Part shown: one piece after another, positions 1-9,601 of the stretch
How positions within the stretch are numbered: position 1 is the stretch's first letter
Layout of the letters: every line of letters begins with the position of its first letter
Assembly: GCF_001577755.1 (NCBI RefSeq)
Contig: NZ_CP010776.1
Span: 3,472,001 to 3,536,000 of the forward strand
Direction of reading: 5' to 3'
From: Rufibacter sp. DG15C
GTDB lineage: Bacteria > Bacteroidota > Bacteroidia > Cytophagales > Hymenobacteraceae
DNA length: 64,000 nucleotides
The notes under the pieces: model-generated
Seen by the model: the letters and a program-made list of their open reading frames with translations, nothing else
Databases searched by the model: none
What the model was told of the DNA's origin: nothing
Position numbers and translations under genes: made by a program

Positions 1-93
1 ATTCTCACCTTCTGCATTGATTACATTCACCGGCGCGCAACCTACTCCATACACCATTAGGCAAAGCATTAATATTAAGTTTATGCGTATCAT
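1..93 (-). CDS. Lipoprotein, N-terminal fragment cut by the window edge
   Basis: The minus strand starts with ATG at 93 and stays open for 31 codons to the window edge. The predicted peptide begins MIRINLILMLCLMVYGVGC, a short basic start, a hydrophobic run and a lipobox-like VGC, so a lipid-modified cysteine at residue 19 is likely. It would then be exported and anchored in a membrane. The rest lies outside the window, so its role cannot be told. Confidence 0.6.
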   Translation of the reverse strand, partial: MIRINLILMLCLMVYGVGCAPVNVINAEGEN

Positions 94-230
94 AATGTCA
101 ATAGTTATGTTTAGTACACTTTATCACAATTTGCTAAATAACAAGCGTGCGCTCCATTGGATTCACCAATATTGATTTTGTTAATATCTATTGCTATCAG
201 TTATAATTGAACCCCGAATGTGTTTAAAAC

Positions 231-258
231 AAAAAAGGGAGCTAATAGCTCCCTTTTT
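231..258 (-). terminator. Intrinsic terminator after the TPR gene
   Basis: A perfect hairpin AGGGAGCT / AGCTCCCT is flanked by A and T runs, 20 bp beyond the stop of the minus-strand TPR gene. Read on the minus strand the stem is followed by TTTTTTGTTTT. Confidence 0.85.
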
Positions 259-277
259 GATATTGATGTTCGTAAGA

Positions 278-1429
278 TTATAAAGTCTCTAGTAAGGCAT
301 CCATCCGCTTAGCGTCAGCTGGCCTGTCCAAAGCAGTGTACACTTTCAACAAAGATTGAACCACCGTACGGTCTTTTGGATTAGCCTTCAATGCAGCTTC
401 AAAATAAGGCAAGGCCATCACGAATTGCTTTTTAGCATCGGCTTGTAAAGCCTTCCCGTTTTTTTGGAACTCCGCCAAGGTCATTTTGTTGGCTTTGTTG
501 TTCAAGTTAGCACCTTTATTGAAGTAGTAAACCCCTAGGTTATACTGGGCATCAAAGTTGGCTGGCTCTAATTGAGCGGCTTTTTTATAGGCGGCCAAGG
601 CTTCTTCAGGCTTTTTAGTACGCTCTAACAAGTTGCCTTTCACGGTGAGCAAGTTGGCATTGTTTGGATCTGCGGCAATGGCAGCGTCCAACTTGGCCAT
701 GGACTCTTGCTCCTTCCCTGCCTTCAGATAAAGGTCTAGTTCTTGCAACATAAAGGTTCTGTTGTCTGGATACGCTGCTCTGGCCTTTGAAATGATATCC
801 AATGTCTCTTTTTCGTTTTTGTCAACGGTTGAAGAGATGTACAACAGTTGGTTGTATACCTGCGGCGATGCTTGTTTCATCTCCACTAGCTTGTTGTACA
901 TTTTCTTGGCTGAGGCGTAATCCTCCTTACCCGCTGCGGCATAAGCAGCATACAAATAGGCAATGGTGTCTTGAGGCTTATAGCTGGCAGCTTCTACATA
1001 CGCTTTGTAGGCTTCGTCAAACTTCTTGTTGTTGTAGTTGTCTACCCCAGCGTTCAATGCATAGGCGTACATATTGCCCATCAAGATTTCTTTGCGTTTG
1101 TTTGCCTCTTCTGTGTACTGCTTCTTTTTGGTTTCTAAGGCTGGAACTTTCTCAAACGCTTGAAAAGCCTCTTTGCTCACCTGGGCCGGGTCTAACGTCT
1201 TACCATAAATGGGGTGACTAGCCATATCCATGTAGATAAGACCTTTGTAATACCAAGCTTTGGCGTCTTCTTTGGTTTTCTCATGAACAACCGCTTTGTC
1301 TATTTCAACTTTGGCTTTGTCAAGAGTACCTTTTTGGTGCAGCATCACTGCTGACGTTACTGCGGAAGTCTGCGCATTCGCGACTTGGAGGGAAATTACC
1401 GCCGCAGCCGTTAAAAGAAATTTTTTCAT
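278..1429 (-). CDS. Secreted tetratricopeptide-repeat protein
   Basis: This 383-residue protein starts with a type I signal peptide (MKKFLLTAAAVISLQVANAQ) and is otherwise made of helical TPR units. Clear ones include AWYYKGLIYMDMA near residue 60, LLTVKGNLLERTKKPEEAL near 260 and FDAQYNLGVYYFNKG near 292. TPR proteins are protein-interaction scaffolds; this one should act in the periplasm or at the outer membrane. It is transcribed in the same direction as gyrA 69 bp upstream and has its own terminator. No enzymatic domain is visible. The partner is unknown. Confidence 0.85.
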   Translation of the reverse strand: MKKFLLTAAAVISLQVANAQTSAVTSAVMLHQKGTLDKAKVEIDKAVVHEKTKEDAKAWYYKGLIYMDMASHPIYGKTLDPAQVSKEAFQAFEKVPALETKKKQYTEEANKRKEILMGNMYAYALNAGVDNYNNKKFDEAYKAYVEAASYKPQDTIAYLYAAYAAAGKEDYASAKKMYNKLVEMKQASPQVYNQLLYISSTVDKNEKETLDIISKARAAYPDNRTFMLQELDLYLKAGKEQESMAKLDAAIAADPNNANLLTVKGNLLERTKKPEEALAAYKKAAQLEPANFDAQYNLGVYYFNKGANLNNKANKMTLAEFQKNGKALQADAKKQFVMALPYFEAALKANPKDRTVVQSLLKVYTALDRPADAKRMDALLETL

Positions 1430-1498
1430 CTCTCTTCTGTTTTTTGGTTAACGTTTGTGCTTGTCTTTACTATTATAATTTATCATTCCCAGAAGAGC

Positions 1499-4039
1499 TT
1501 AGTTTTCACTAAGCATCTCTGGGTCTGTCAAATCCTCTGGGTTTAGGGCCTCCCCTGCAGTCAGTTCAGACTCGTTCAGAATTGCTTCCTCCTTGTCTTC
1601 TACCTCAATCTTAGCTACAGATGAAATTTCATCTCCTTCGTTGATTTTCAAGAGTCTTACCCCCTGCGACACACGACCGATTACTCTTAAATCTGCTACT
1701 CTCAATCTAATGGTGATGCCGGATTTGTTGATGATCATTAAGTCATCCGAATCTACCACACCTTTAATGGAAACCAGGTGACCAGTCTTTTCAGTAACGT
1801 TCAAGGTTTTCACGCCTTTACCGCCACGGTTGGTGATTCTGTACTCTTCCAGCAACGAACGCTTTCCAAAACCTTTCTCAGAAACTACCAAAAGGTTGGT
1901 CTCCAGGTTATGTACACAAACCATACCAACAACTTTATCATCAGGCCCAGCCAAGGTGATACCTCTCACCCCTGCCGCCGTACGGCCCATCACGCGAACC
2001 TTGTCTTCTGGGAACCTTACGGCTCTGCCAGAACGCAACGCGATGATGATATCATTGGCTCCATTGGTCAGTTGCACATCCAATAATCTATCGCCTTCAT
2101 TGATGGTGATGGCATTTATGCCGGTGGCTCTTGGTCTTGAATACGCCTCTAGCGGTGTTTTCTTGATGGTGCCTTGCTCCGTACAGAATACCAGATAGTT
2201 ATTTAAAACGTAATCTGGGTTCTTAAGTCCGGCGATATTGATAACGGCTCTTACCTTGTCATCCTTTTCAATGCTGATCAAGTTCTGAATGGCGCGGCCT
2301 TTAGTTGTTTTACCTCCTTCCGGAACCTCGTATACCTTCACCCAGAACACGCGTCCAGATTCTGTGAAGATGAGTAGGTAGTTGTGCGTACTGGCAATGA
2401 ACAAGTGCTCTGTGAAGTCATCTTGCTTGCTGGTCGCCGCGCCTCTTGACCCAACCCCGCCTCTGCTCTGGCTACGGTATTCCGTTAGAGCGGTACGCTT
2501 AATATAGCCTTCATGCGAAATGGTGATTACCATGTTCTCATCCGGGATCATGTCCTCAAGAGAGATGTCACTAGATACCATTTCAATGGCCGTGCGGCGC
2601 TCATCCCCGTAACGCTCTCTGATCTCGTTGAGCTCGTCTTTGATGATCTGCATGCGCAAGCCTTCATCTGCTAGCACGGAGGTTAAGTAGTCAATTAACT
2701 CCTTAATCTCCTGGTACTCTTTCATGATCTTGTCACGCTCCAGACCAGTCAAACGCTGCAGGCGCATGTCTAGAATAGCACGGGCCTGAATGTCTGACAA
2801 GGCAAAGCGCTCTATCAAACCGGCACGAGCAATCTCAGGGTCTCTAGAGCTTCTGATGAGGTTGATGACCTCATCCAAGTTGTCTAAAGCAATTAATAAA
2901 CCTTCTAGGATGTGGGCGCGCTTGCGGGCCTCCTCCAGTTCATATTCGGTTCTTCTGATCACTACCTCATGACGGTGCTCCACAAAGTGAACAATCAGGT
3001 CTTTAAGGTTAAGCGTCATGGGTCTTCCGCCTACCAAGGCCACATTGTTCACACCAAAAGAGGATTGCAACTGGGTGTACTTGAAGAGGTTGTTTAAGAC
3101 CACATTGGGAATAGCGTCTCTCTTAAGGTCATACACAATGCGCAGACCGTCACGGTCAGACTCATCACGAAGGTCAGAGATGCCTTCAATTTTCTTATCA
3201 TTGATGAGCGCTGCCGTCTTCTCAATCATAGACGCCTTGTTGACCATGTACGGAATCTCCGTCACCACAATCTGCTCCTTGCCCGTCTTGGTGGTTTCAA
3301 AGTTGGCTTTAGCGCGTACAATGACACGTCCACGGCCGGTTTCAAAAGCATTTTTAACGCCGTCATAGCCGTAGATGATGCCACCCGTCGGGAAGTCTGG
3401 GGCCGTCACGTATTTCATCAAGTCCGCGATGGTAATGTCACGGTCGTCAATGTAGGCCATGATGCCATTGATCACCTCTGTGAGGTTGTGCGGGGCCATG
3501 TTGGTGGCCATCCCCACAGCAATACCAGAAGTCCCGTTCACCAAGAGGTTTGGGAATTTGGCTGGCATCACGCTAGGCTCTTTCAGGGAGTCGTCAAAGT
3601 TGGGAACAAAGTTGACGGTATTCTTTTCAAGGTCAGCGAGCAACTCATCGGCTATCCTTTTCAGGCGCGCCTCTGTGTAACGCATGGCAGCGGGTGAGTC
3701 ACCATCAATAGAACCGAAGTTACCTTGACCGTCTACCAAAGGATAGCGCAAAGACCAAGGCTGGGCCATACGCACCATGGTGTCATATACAGAGGTATCT
3801 CCGTGCGGGTGGTACTTACCCAAAACCTCCCCAACAATCCTCGCTGATTTCTTATATGCTTTGTTATAGGAGACCCCTAGTTCAGACATTCCATAGAGCA
3901 CCCGGCGGTGGACTGGCTTAAGGCCATCTCTTACATCTGGAAGTGCCCTGGAAATGATAACGGACATTGAATAATCAATATACGCACCGCGCATTTCGTC
4001 TTCAATGTTGATAGGGATAATCCGCTCGTTTTCTGCCAT
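1499..4039 (-). CDS. gyrA: DNA gyrase subunit A
   Basis: This 846-residue protein is the breakage-reunion subunit of DNA gyrase, which introduces negative supercoils using ATP together with GyrB. The N-terminus ([20 protein letters not shown]) and the catalytic tyrosine in [10 protein letters not shown] (Tyr121) are typical. The quinolone-resistance region reads [11 protein letters not shown] at residues 77-87, with Thr82 at the place of E. coli Ser83 and Asp86 at Asp87. The C-terminal half holds the beta-pinwheel blades; a degenerate GyrA box (SRGGVG) lies near residue 525. The tail is acidic. No gyrB is nearby. Confidence 0.98.
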   Translation of the reverse strand: MAENERIIPINIEDEMRGAYIDYSMSVIISRALPDVRDGLKPVHRRVLYGMSELGVSYNKAYKKSARIVGEVLGKYHPHGDTSVYDTMVRMAQPWSLRYPLVDGQGNFGSIDGDSPAAMRYTEARLKRIADELLADLEKNTVNFVPNFDDSLKEPSVMPAKFPNLLVNGTSGIAVGMATNMAPHNLTEVINGIMAYIDDRDITIADLMKYVTAPDFPTGGIIYGYDGVKNAFETGRGRVIVRAKANFETTKTGKEQIVVTEIPYMVNKASMIEKTAALINDKKIEGISDLRDESDRDGLRIVYDLKRDAIPNVVLNNLFKYTQLQSSFGVNNVALVGGRPMTLNLKDLIVHFVEHRHEVVIRRTEYELEEARKRAHILEGLLIALDNLDEVINLIRSSRDPEIARAGLIERFALSDIQARAILDMRLQRLTGLERDKIMKEYQEIKELIDYLTSVLADEGLRMQIIKDELNEIRERYGDERRTAIEMVSSDISLEDMIPDENMVITISHEGYIKRTALTEYRSQSRGGVGSRGAATSKQDDFTEHLFIASTHNYLLIFTESGRVFWVKVYEVPEGGKTTKGRAIQNLISIEKDDKVRAVINIAGLKNPDYVLNNYLVFCTEQGTIKKTPLEAYSRPRATGINAITINEGDRLLDVQLTNGANDIIIALRSGRAVRFPEDKVRVMGRTAAGVRGITLAGPDDKVVGMVCVHNLETNLLVVSEKGFGKRSLLEEYRITNRGGKGVKTLNVTEKTGHLVSIKGVVDSDDLMIINKSGITIRLRVADLRVIGRVSQGVRLLKINEGDEISSVAKIEVEDKEEAILNESELTAGEALNPEDLTDPEMLSEN

Positions 4040-4109
4040 TTTACTTCAATAGAGCTTAAAAAATGCTGTTTTTATAAGCTTGCAATTTACTAAAAAAGAT
4101 AGTGAAAAG

Positions 4110-4385
4110 CTAATCTTTGCTTTTCTTCTTAGACTTCTTTTTAGTCATCTCTTTCTGCACTTGTTTGGAGGGTTGGTCTAGTTTTTCTCCTATTCTGGGA
4201 TTCTGTTTTTTGTACCAAGGCATGCCCCTGAATTCTTGCTCTCCATGGCGGTGAACCATACGTGTCTGGCAAGAGTTGATAGGACAAGAAGGCTTGCAAG
4301 AAGATAATCCAAGTACTGCAATTGTGCTTGTAAAAAATAAGCCTTTAAAAATGGCCTTTATTGAAATTTTTGGTGTGGTATTCAT
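4110..4385 (-). CDS. Small cysteine-rich lipoprotein, function unknown
   Basis: The ATG at 4385 gives 91 residues starting MNTTPKISIKAIFKGLFF and ending in a lipobox LSSC. An upstream start at 4430 would bury the signal peptide, so I prefer 4385. After the lipid cysteine come three more cysteines (KPSCPINSC), then RMVHRHGEQEFRGMPWYKK and a strongly basic KKKSKKKSKD tail. I recall similar small exported proteins in Cytophagales genomes but know of no function. It is divergent from the exported protein gene at 4500. Confidence 0.65.
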   Translation of the reverse strand: MNTTPKISIKAIFKGLFFTSTIAVLGLSSCKPSCPINSCQTRMVHRHGEQEFRGMPWYKKQNPRIGEKLDQPSKQVQKEMTKKKSKKKSKD

Positions 4386-4499
4386 GGTACTGCTGTTAGA
4401 AACAATATATTTACTCTGGCGCTTAGCCAAATGAAAGGTACAAGTTACCCATTCAATTCTTTAGAAGTATCTAAATCAACTTATAAACGTCTTTTACCA

Positions 4500-5246
4500 A
4501 TGTATTCATCTTTTAACAAGCTTTTTTTTAGTACCAGTGCACTGCTGCTGTTGGGCACTTCCAGCTTCGCGCAAAACACCTTGTCAGGGTTAACTGCTCA
4601 AAATAACGTGAATGCCGCTGCCGGTGGAAGCATGTTTCAAACCTTTGATAACAGGTATGAAGGAGTGCGCGGCAATCCTTATTTTGTAGATGCTTGGCTT
4701 CCTGGGAGCATTACTATTAAGAAAAACAACGTAGGGTCTACAGAAGAATTCAAGAATTTAAAAGTAAAATATGATGTACATGGTAATCAAGTAGCTGCTG
4801 TTGTACCTGAAACCAAAGACACTATCTTGATCAATGCTAACATCATTTCTTCCTTTAAAGTAGAAATGCCTCCTCATGCAGCTCCTATTGAATTTAGAAC
4901 ATTGCCTGGTGCGCGTACTGCAGATCCTAAGCTCACTGATATTTTTTTTGCTGTATTGTACGATGGTAAAACGAAGCTAGTGAAAAGCGTTTCTAAACAA
5001 TTTATAAAAGCTAATTTTAAAGGTGGGTACAGTGCGGGTAATGCATATGATGAGTTGGTAGATCAGTCACAATATTATCTGGTAGCTGGAAATGGTCTGG
5101 TAAAAACTAAACTTACTAAGAAAGCTCTTTTAGAGGCATTGCCTGCTCAACAGGAAAAATTGAAAGGATTTATCGCTTCTCAAAAACTACTTATGAATAC
5201 AGAAGCTGATTTTATTAAAGTATTAGCTTACACTGAGACTCTTTAA
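4500..5246 (+). CDS. Exported protein of unknown function
   Basis: The ATG at 4500 starts a signal peptide (MYSSFNKLFFSTSALLLL, cleavage after SSFAQ) and a 248-residue protein. The open frame extends upstream to 4431, but those 23 codons come before the signal peptide and are probably not translated. The mature protein has no transmembrane segment, no cysteine cluster and no motif I recognise. It contains mixed beta-like stretches such as VKYDVHGNQVAAVV near residue 85. It stands alone between a divergent lipoprotein gene and a strong bidirectional terminator. Confidence 0.7.
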   Translation: MYSSFNKLFFSTSALLLLGTSSFAQNTLSGLTAQNNVNAAAGGSMFQTFDNRYEGVRGNPYFVDAWLPGSITIKKNNVGSTEEFKNLKVKYDVHGNQVAAVVPETKDTILINANIISSFKVEMPPHAAPIEFRTLPGARTADPKLTDIFFAVLYDGKTKLVKSVSKQFIKANFKGGYSAGNAYDELVDQSQYYLVAGNGLVKTKLTKKALLEALPAQQEKLKGFIASQKLLMNTEADFIKVLAYTETL

Positions 5247-5265
5247 ATACAAGATTTTTTAAATT

Positions 5266-5306
5266 AAAACAGAAAGGGTGGCCAAACGGCCACCCTTTCT
5301 GTTTTT
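5266..5306. terminator. Bidirectional intrinsic terminator
   Basis: An 18-bp perfect stem (5266-5283 pairing with 5288-5305) has an AAAC loop and lies between two convergent genes. On the plus strand its U-run is the GTTTTT that also opens palindromic element copy 1. Confidence 0.9.
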
Positions 5307-5337
5307 GGCCTGATTCTCAGAAAATAGGCTAAAAACG
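5300..5337. repeat. Palindromic intergenic element, copy 1 of 22
   Basis: The left arm TGTTTTTGGCCTG and right arm AGGCTAAAAACG flank a short centre. It lies in a convergent gap and overlaps the T-run of the preceding terminator hairpin. Confidence 0.85.
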
Positions 5338-7005
5338 AGTACTAATGACTCCTCCTTTTCTGCTGTCAATTTCTAAGAGCATGGTGGGGCTGGTGGATTT
5401 GACTACCCACCTGATTTGCAAAGGAGAAACTGTTGGAATGTTAGGGACTTCAATCCTACTTAGGTTGTTTGATTTTTCTCCTGCTATGGGTGCACCATCC
5501 ACCAATAGGGAACTTGCCAACACGATCGCTTCTTTTAAGGTGATGTAATCCGCTCTCTCCAACCTTTGTGTTAAATCCTCAGGAGTATGAGTAGGTAATA
5601 AACCAGCGTTTTGGATGGTAGCTGTTACCTCTGTAAGGCCATCATTCAACAAGCGGCGCTCTATGTTTTGGATAACTAGTTGTGGCAACTGCGAGGCATT
5701 TTCTATAGTCTGCAGTGCAAATCTCTCCAAATCCCTAATTAACCAATCTCCTTCAGGTATAAAGGATGGTGAGATTTGTAAACCTCCAATTTCAATTGGG
5801 CCATACGTTGGATGTTCAAATGGAGCCCATGCAGAATAAAGAGAATGATTTTTAACTTTAATGGAGTCATCCTCTGCCTTGACAATATCACTCACTTCAT
5901 CAAGCGATTCTTGGTTAAAATTCATTAGATGAACAGTGAAAGTATTCAAGCCTCTAGAATACTTCATCCAATTCCATTTTTTAGTTTGATATACTTTATT
6001 GAGTAGCTCCTCTTTATCCACCTGGTTTAAGGTCTCAACATCATTTACTCCTTCTTGCTTTTTACTAGAGTTAAGTAAATCTAAATCACGTTGGTAGTAA
6101 TTGAGTTGAACTGCTGCAATGTTAGGGTGCTTAAGAATAAAGTCTTTAATAGCCCTATTCTCTGGAATGGAGAAGGGATAAGTGCTTGAAGATTCAGTTT
6201 GTGCGTAATTAGGGTGCCACTTCCAAGACCAATCCTGGTCAATAGCTTGGTACCCAAAAGGGTCTTCATTTACCAACCCATCCTTGTCATTGTCAAAGCC
6301 TTCATAACCCAACCATTCATATTGTGCTTCTGTGGAAGTAGAAGCCAGTACCATTTTGAATGGGTTTGCCTTATCCTCTACATAAGGGCCTTTTAATGAT
6401 TTTCTGCGCATCAGGGAGATTAAGCCATCATTGGTTAAATCATCTGGCCCGTCTTCTTGCATTCTACCGTCCTTGTCATTGTCTAAGGTTGGAGAATAGA
6501 CTTTGCTTGACTCAGAAATGCGCTTGGTTTTGGTATCAGGAAATGTAGCTGGAATAATATAGATTACTTTGTGCTCTAATAATTTGCCAATGGTTTGATT
6601 GGTCTCATGATTTTTCAATAAATGCCAAGCCAAGTAGAGTGCATGGTCAGATCCTATGCTGGGGTCATGGAGCGTGTTGCCTTCCACCAAGTAACCCGGT
6701 TTTTCATGGGCATTGCCTGAGGTGAAGTTGGAAATGGTCAAGGCCCAAATTCTTTTCCCCGTAGCCGTTTCTCCTATTGATTCCATTTGAACCAAGTCTG
6801 GGTAGGCTTGGACTAGTTTTCGGCATTGCGCTGTAATTTCATCATACCCAAGGGTTCTATCCCATGTAAATTCCAAGGTTTCCTCCGAAGAAGCCGCCTC
6901 AGTCCCTGACGTGATTTTAATCGCTTTATCCTGGCCAACCACCGGATGGGTGGCTATAAAAATGGCGGCAAAACCGAGGCTTAGTATGGTGCGTAGTTTT
7001 TCCAA
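5329..7005 (-). CDS. M14 carboxypeptidase-like protein, probably inactive
   Basis: This 558-residue exported protein resembles the M14 zinc carboxypeptidases of Bacteroidota. It has the VEIGG-type segment (PIEIGGLQISPSF) and two acidic calcium-type loops, DNDKDGRMQEDG near residue 175 and DNDKDGLVNEDP near 238. The catalytic sites look lost. The zinc motif HxxE is replaced by LHDPS near residue 113. The second zinc histidine segment reads AAVQLNYYQRD, and the catalytic Glu segment reads NTFTVHLM. The start is TTG at 7005, 4 bp after the upstream gene, because the signal peptide begins there. It forms an operon with the paralogue at 7010-8656. Confidence 0.8.
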   Translation of the reverse strand: MEKLRTILSLGFAAIFIATHPVVGQDKAIKITSGTEAASSEETLEFTWDRTLGYDEITAQCRKLVQAYPDLVQMESIGETATGKRIWALTISNFTSGNAHEKPGYLVEGNTLHDPSIGSDHALYLAWHLLKNHETNQTIGKLLEHKVIYIIPATFPDTKTKRISESSKVYSPTLDNDKDGRMQEDGPDDLTNDGLISLMRRKSLKGPYVEDKANPFKMVLASTSTEAQYEWLGYEGFDNDKDGLVNEDPFGYQAIDQDWSWKWHPNYAQTESSSTYPFSIPENRAIKDFILKHPNIAAVQLNYYQRDLDLLNSSKKQEGVNDVETLNQVDKEELLNKVYQTKKWNWMKYSRGLNTFTVHLMNFNQESLDEVSDIVKAEDDSIKVKNHSLYSAWAPFEHPTYGPIEIGGLQISPSFIPEGDWLIRDLERFALQTIENASQLPQLVIQNIERRLLNDGLTEVTATIQNAGLLPTHTPEDLTQRLERADYITLKEAIVLASSLLVDGAPIAGEKSNNLSRIEVPNIPTVSPLQIRWVVKSTSPTMLLEIDSRKGGVISTRF

Positions 7006-7009
7006 CTGC

Positions 7010-8656
7010 TTATTGTTTTAGAGCAATTTGCTTGGTCTGGTTGCCCGCAGTAGGACTCTTCACTTCTACCACTACATAGCCTGTCCCTTTAACCACCCAA
7101 GACATCTTAATTTTCTCCCCACCATTCAAAGATGGAAACCTGGAGACAGATTTTCCCTGAACAAGTTGCTGTCCTTCTTCTAATTGCAAAGAAACTTTAA
7201 TCTTCTGGACCCACTGTAGGTAATCTCCAAGGGCGGCATGGCTAGGGATTTTACCAACGTTTTGAATATCAGCAGTAATTTTAGTGCTATTATCTTCCGT
7301 TCGTTCCGCCCTAAAATTGGTGATTTGCAATTTGGGCATCTGCTTGCCGTATTGGGCAAAGAACCTAATGTGATCTTTTGCAATAGGTTTTAACAAATGG
7401 GCCGGTGGCGAGTTTTTTGCATAAGGAGCAAATCCGCCAATTTCAACTTGCTTGCCCGGAAAATCAGGATGGTCAATGGGCGTCCAGTCTAAGAATACGC
7501 CTGGCATATCATTTAACCGCGCCCACTCCAAAAAGCTCAAATCTTGCTTCTCTAGTTGAGTGGTGCTTTTCGGAAGATTGGTTATTTGGGGTACCCACCA
7601 GGCTGGTGTTGAGAAACTAAACCTTCCATAATGAACATGCGCCCATTGCACTACATCTCCCCCGGTTGGCATAACCTCCGCTGCATTGGCAGTTGGGATG
7701 AGGGAAGTATACAGTTTTGATATCTTGTAGATGGTACTGTCATCTTTCTGGACCGCTTTTAATAAGGCTGGAGTAGTAACCTCAGGTTTTGAGCCTGGCA
7801 GGGCGTGTAAAAGAGTGGTGGCTGGTCCTAAGACAAAAACTGAATGGACGTTTCGGGCGGATAACATAAAATCTGCGAAGGCCTTGGTCTCACGCTCTGA
7901 CATTGGATGCTCCCCGGTTTCGCGCTTGAATTCCTCAAAGCCGTAGGAGAAATTTTTATTGAAGTTCACGCCCCCTTCGGCGTCTTCATTGAAAAGACCG
8001 TCTTTGTCATTGTCCAAGCCTTCGGTGTATAAAAAATAAGAGCCCTTCTCTCCTTTTGCTTTATCCGCTTCTCTCATGACCCTTGAGTCATGGCTAGAAA
8101 CGTTATGGGTGCCTAATGAATCTTTTACCCGTATCATGGTGATTAGGCCGTCGCCGTTTAAATCATCAAACGGGTCTTCAAAAATGCGGCCGTCGCGGTC
8201 ATCATCACGTGGTTGGGCATTTCCAGTCCTTTCCCACCGCAGGCTTTCATGATATTGCTCAGAAGCGTCTGGGTTGACATTGGGTAAAATGTAAATGGTC
8301 TTTTCTTTTAGGAGCTGAGCGGTAGAATCATGGATGGTAGCAGACAACAGAAGCTGCTCAGCCATTTGAACGGCTAACTCTGTAGTGGCTAATTGGGTTG
8401 CATGCACACCTGCGGTAATGACGATGGCTGGTTTATTCGCCGCATTTTCTCGCCCTAACGTAATCAACCAGATTTCTTTGTCTGTGGCCGTTTTGCCAAT
8501 GGAGGTGACGGTGCAGAGCCTGCTGTATTGTAAGCCTATTTTTTTAAGCCGGGCAGTTAGTTGCTCATAGCTGTTATAATCCCTTTGTGTCCAGCCAACT
8601 AGAGGTAAAAATACTATTGAAAGGAATAGGCAAAAGCCCGTAATTCTTGAAATCAT
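7010..8656 (-). CDS. M14 carboxypeptidase-like protein, probably inactive (paralogue)
   Basis: This 548-residue exported protein is a second M14-type homologue, translated just before its paralogue. A signal peptide (ending GWTQ) leads into the carboxypeptidase fold. NVNPDA near residue 128 and VNFNKNFSYGF near 230 match the usual NPDG and LNRNFPYNW segments. Acidic loops DDDRDGRIFEDP (151-162) and DNDKDGLFNEDA (215-226) look calcium-binding. The zinc motif is H85-A-T-Q88 instead of HxxE, the second histidine segment is VFVLGPATT, and the catalytic Glu is absent in FSFSTPAWW (346-354). A binding or regulatory role is more likely than peptidase activity. Confidence 0.82.
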   Translation of the reverse strand: MISRITGFCLFLSIVFLPLVGWTQRDYNSYEQLTARLKKIGLQYSRLCTVTSIGKTATDKEIWLITLGRENAANKPAIVITAGVHATQLATTELAVQMAEQLLLSATIHDSTAQLLKEKTIYILPNVNPDASEQYHESLRWERTGNAQPRDDDRDGRIFEDPFDDLNGDGLITMIRVKDSLGTHNVSSHDSRVMREADKAKGEKGSYFLYTEGLDNDKDGLFNEDAEGGVNFNKNFSYGFEEFKRETGEHPMSERETKAFADFMLSARNVHSVFVLGPATTLLHALPGSKPEVTTPALLKAVQKDDSTIYKISKLYTSLIPTANAAEVMPTGGDVVQWAHVHYGRFSFSTPAWWVPQITNLPKSTTQLEKQDLSFLEWARLNDMPGVFLDWTPIDHPDFPGKQVEIGGFAPYAKNSPPAHLLKPIAKDHIRFFAQYGKQMPKLQITNFRAERTEDNSTKITADIQNVGKIPSHAALGDYLQWVQKIKVSLQLEEGQQLVQGKSVSRFPSLNGGEKIKMSWVVKGTGYVVVEVKSPTAGNQTKQIALKQ

Positions 8657-8716
8657 GTAATCAAACTTGTTCAGAAGGAAGGTTGTAGGAAATCCTCCAA
8701 ACGTGAAAGCAGTGCC

Positions 8717-9397
8717 TTATACGGATAAGAACGAAGAAGGTGGCATTTCTTGGCTGTGCCATTCAGATAAAAATTGCTGAACAAAGGCTTGCATCACCTC
8801 ATGTCTGTCCTGTGCCATTCTTTTGCCGGCTGCCGTATTCATCCGGTCTTTTAATAAAAACAGCTTCTCATAGAAATGGTTGAGCGTTGGCGCCTGATTT
8901 TTCTTATAGGCTTCAAACGTGTCATGCAGTTCAGGCAGAATGCTAGGGTTGTACATCTCACGCCCTTTGTGGCCGCCGTACGCAAAAGCCCTTCCAATAC
9001 CTATGGCGCCAATGGCATCTAAGCGGTCTGCATCCTGTACAACTTTTCCTTCAAGGGTTGAGGGGCTAGTCTCTACCCCTGCTCCTTTAAAGGTCACCTC
9101 TTTGACAATGGTGCCTACTTGAGAGATTATTTCTTGAGGAGCATTCAAAGACTGAAGCCAGGCCGTTGCGGCTTGTGGGCCTGCCTCTTCGTTGCCGTCA
9201 TGGAATTTCCAATCAGCAATGTCATGCAAAAGTGCGCCTAATTGAACCACCGTCGTATCTGCTCCCTCTTGCTCCCCAATGGAAAGGGCCGTTTTCCAGA
9301 CTCTTCTTATGTGCCACCAATCATGGCCAGAGCCTTCACCGGCAAAAAGTTGCTCCACGTGTTTAGCCGTCTCAAAAATAAGTGCCTCTTCTTTCAT
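8717..9397 (-). CDS. HD-domain phosphohydrolase (YpgQ-like)
   Basis: The 226-residue cytosolic protein has the HD signature: H25 in HDWWHIRRVW, the pair in LGALLHDIADWKF near residue 82 and the late aspartate in VVQDADRLDAIGAIG near 140. This layout matches the YpgQ/YedJ group of metal-dependent HD hydrolases, some of which hydrolyse nucleoside triphosphates. The substrate here is unknown. It is preceded by palindrome copy 2 in a divergent gap, and the M14-like pair lies downstream. Confidence 0.85.
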   Translation of the reverse strand: MKEEALIFETAKHVEQLFAGEGSGHDWWHIRRVWKTALSIGEQEGADTTVVQLGALLHDIADWKFHDGNEEAGPQAATAWLQSLNAPQEIISQVGTIVKEVTFKGAGVETSPSTLEGKVVQDADRLDAIGAIGIGRAFAYGGHKGREMYNPSILPELHDTFEAYKKNQAPTLNHFYEKLFLLKDRMNTAAGKRMAQDRHEVMQAFVQQFLSEWHSQEMPPSSFLSV

Positions 9398-9462
9398 GCC
9401 CGAAAATTAACCATTAAAAGGCAGAATCACTTAAAAGGTTGGTGCAGGGATGGCTAATCATT

Positions 9463-9500
9463 CGTTTTTGGCCTGATTTACAGGAATGAAGCTAAAAATG
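9463..9500. repeat. Palindromic intergenic element, copy 2 of 22
   Basis: Left arm CGTTTTTGGCCTG is intact; the right arm GAAGCTAAAAATG has drifted. It lies in the divergent gap between the HD hydrolase and the Omp85-type gene. Confidence 0.75.
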
Positions 9501-9601
9501 AAATTTAGATAATGGTGGGACAAAAAAGCATTGCTATCCTTCAAATTGATTGTTGGCCACTAAGGCCAAATATTATTTATTACGTATATAGAGCATCATC
9601 C

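Noticed and set aside
4431..4499. N-terminal extension of the exported protein at 4500
   Set aside because: The extension lies before a clear signal peptide that begins at 4500.
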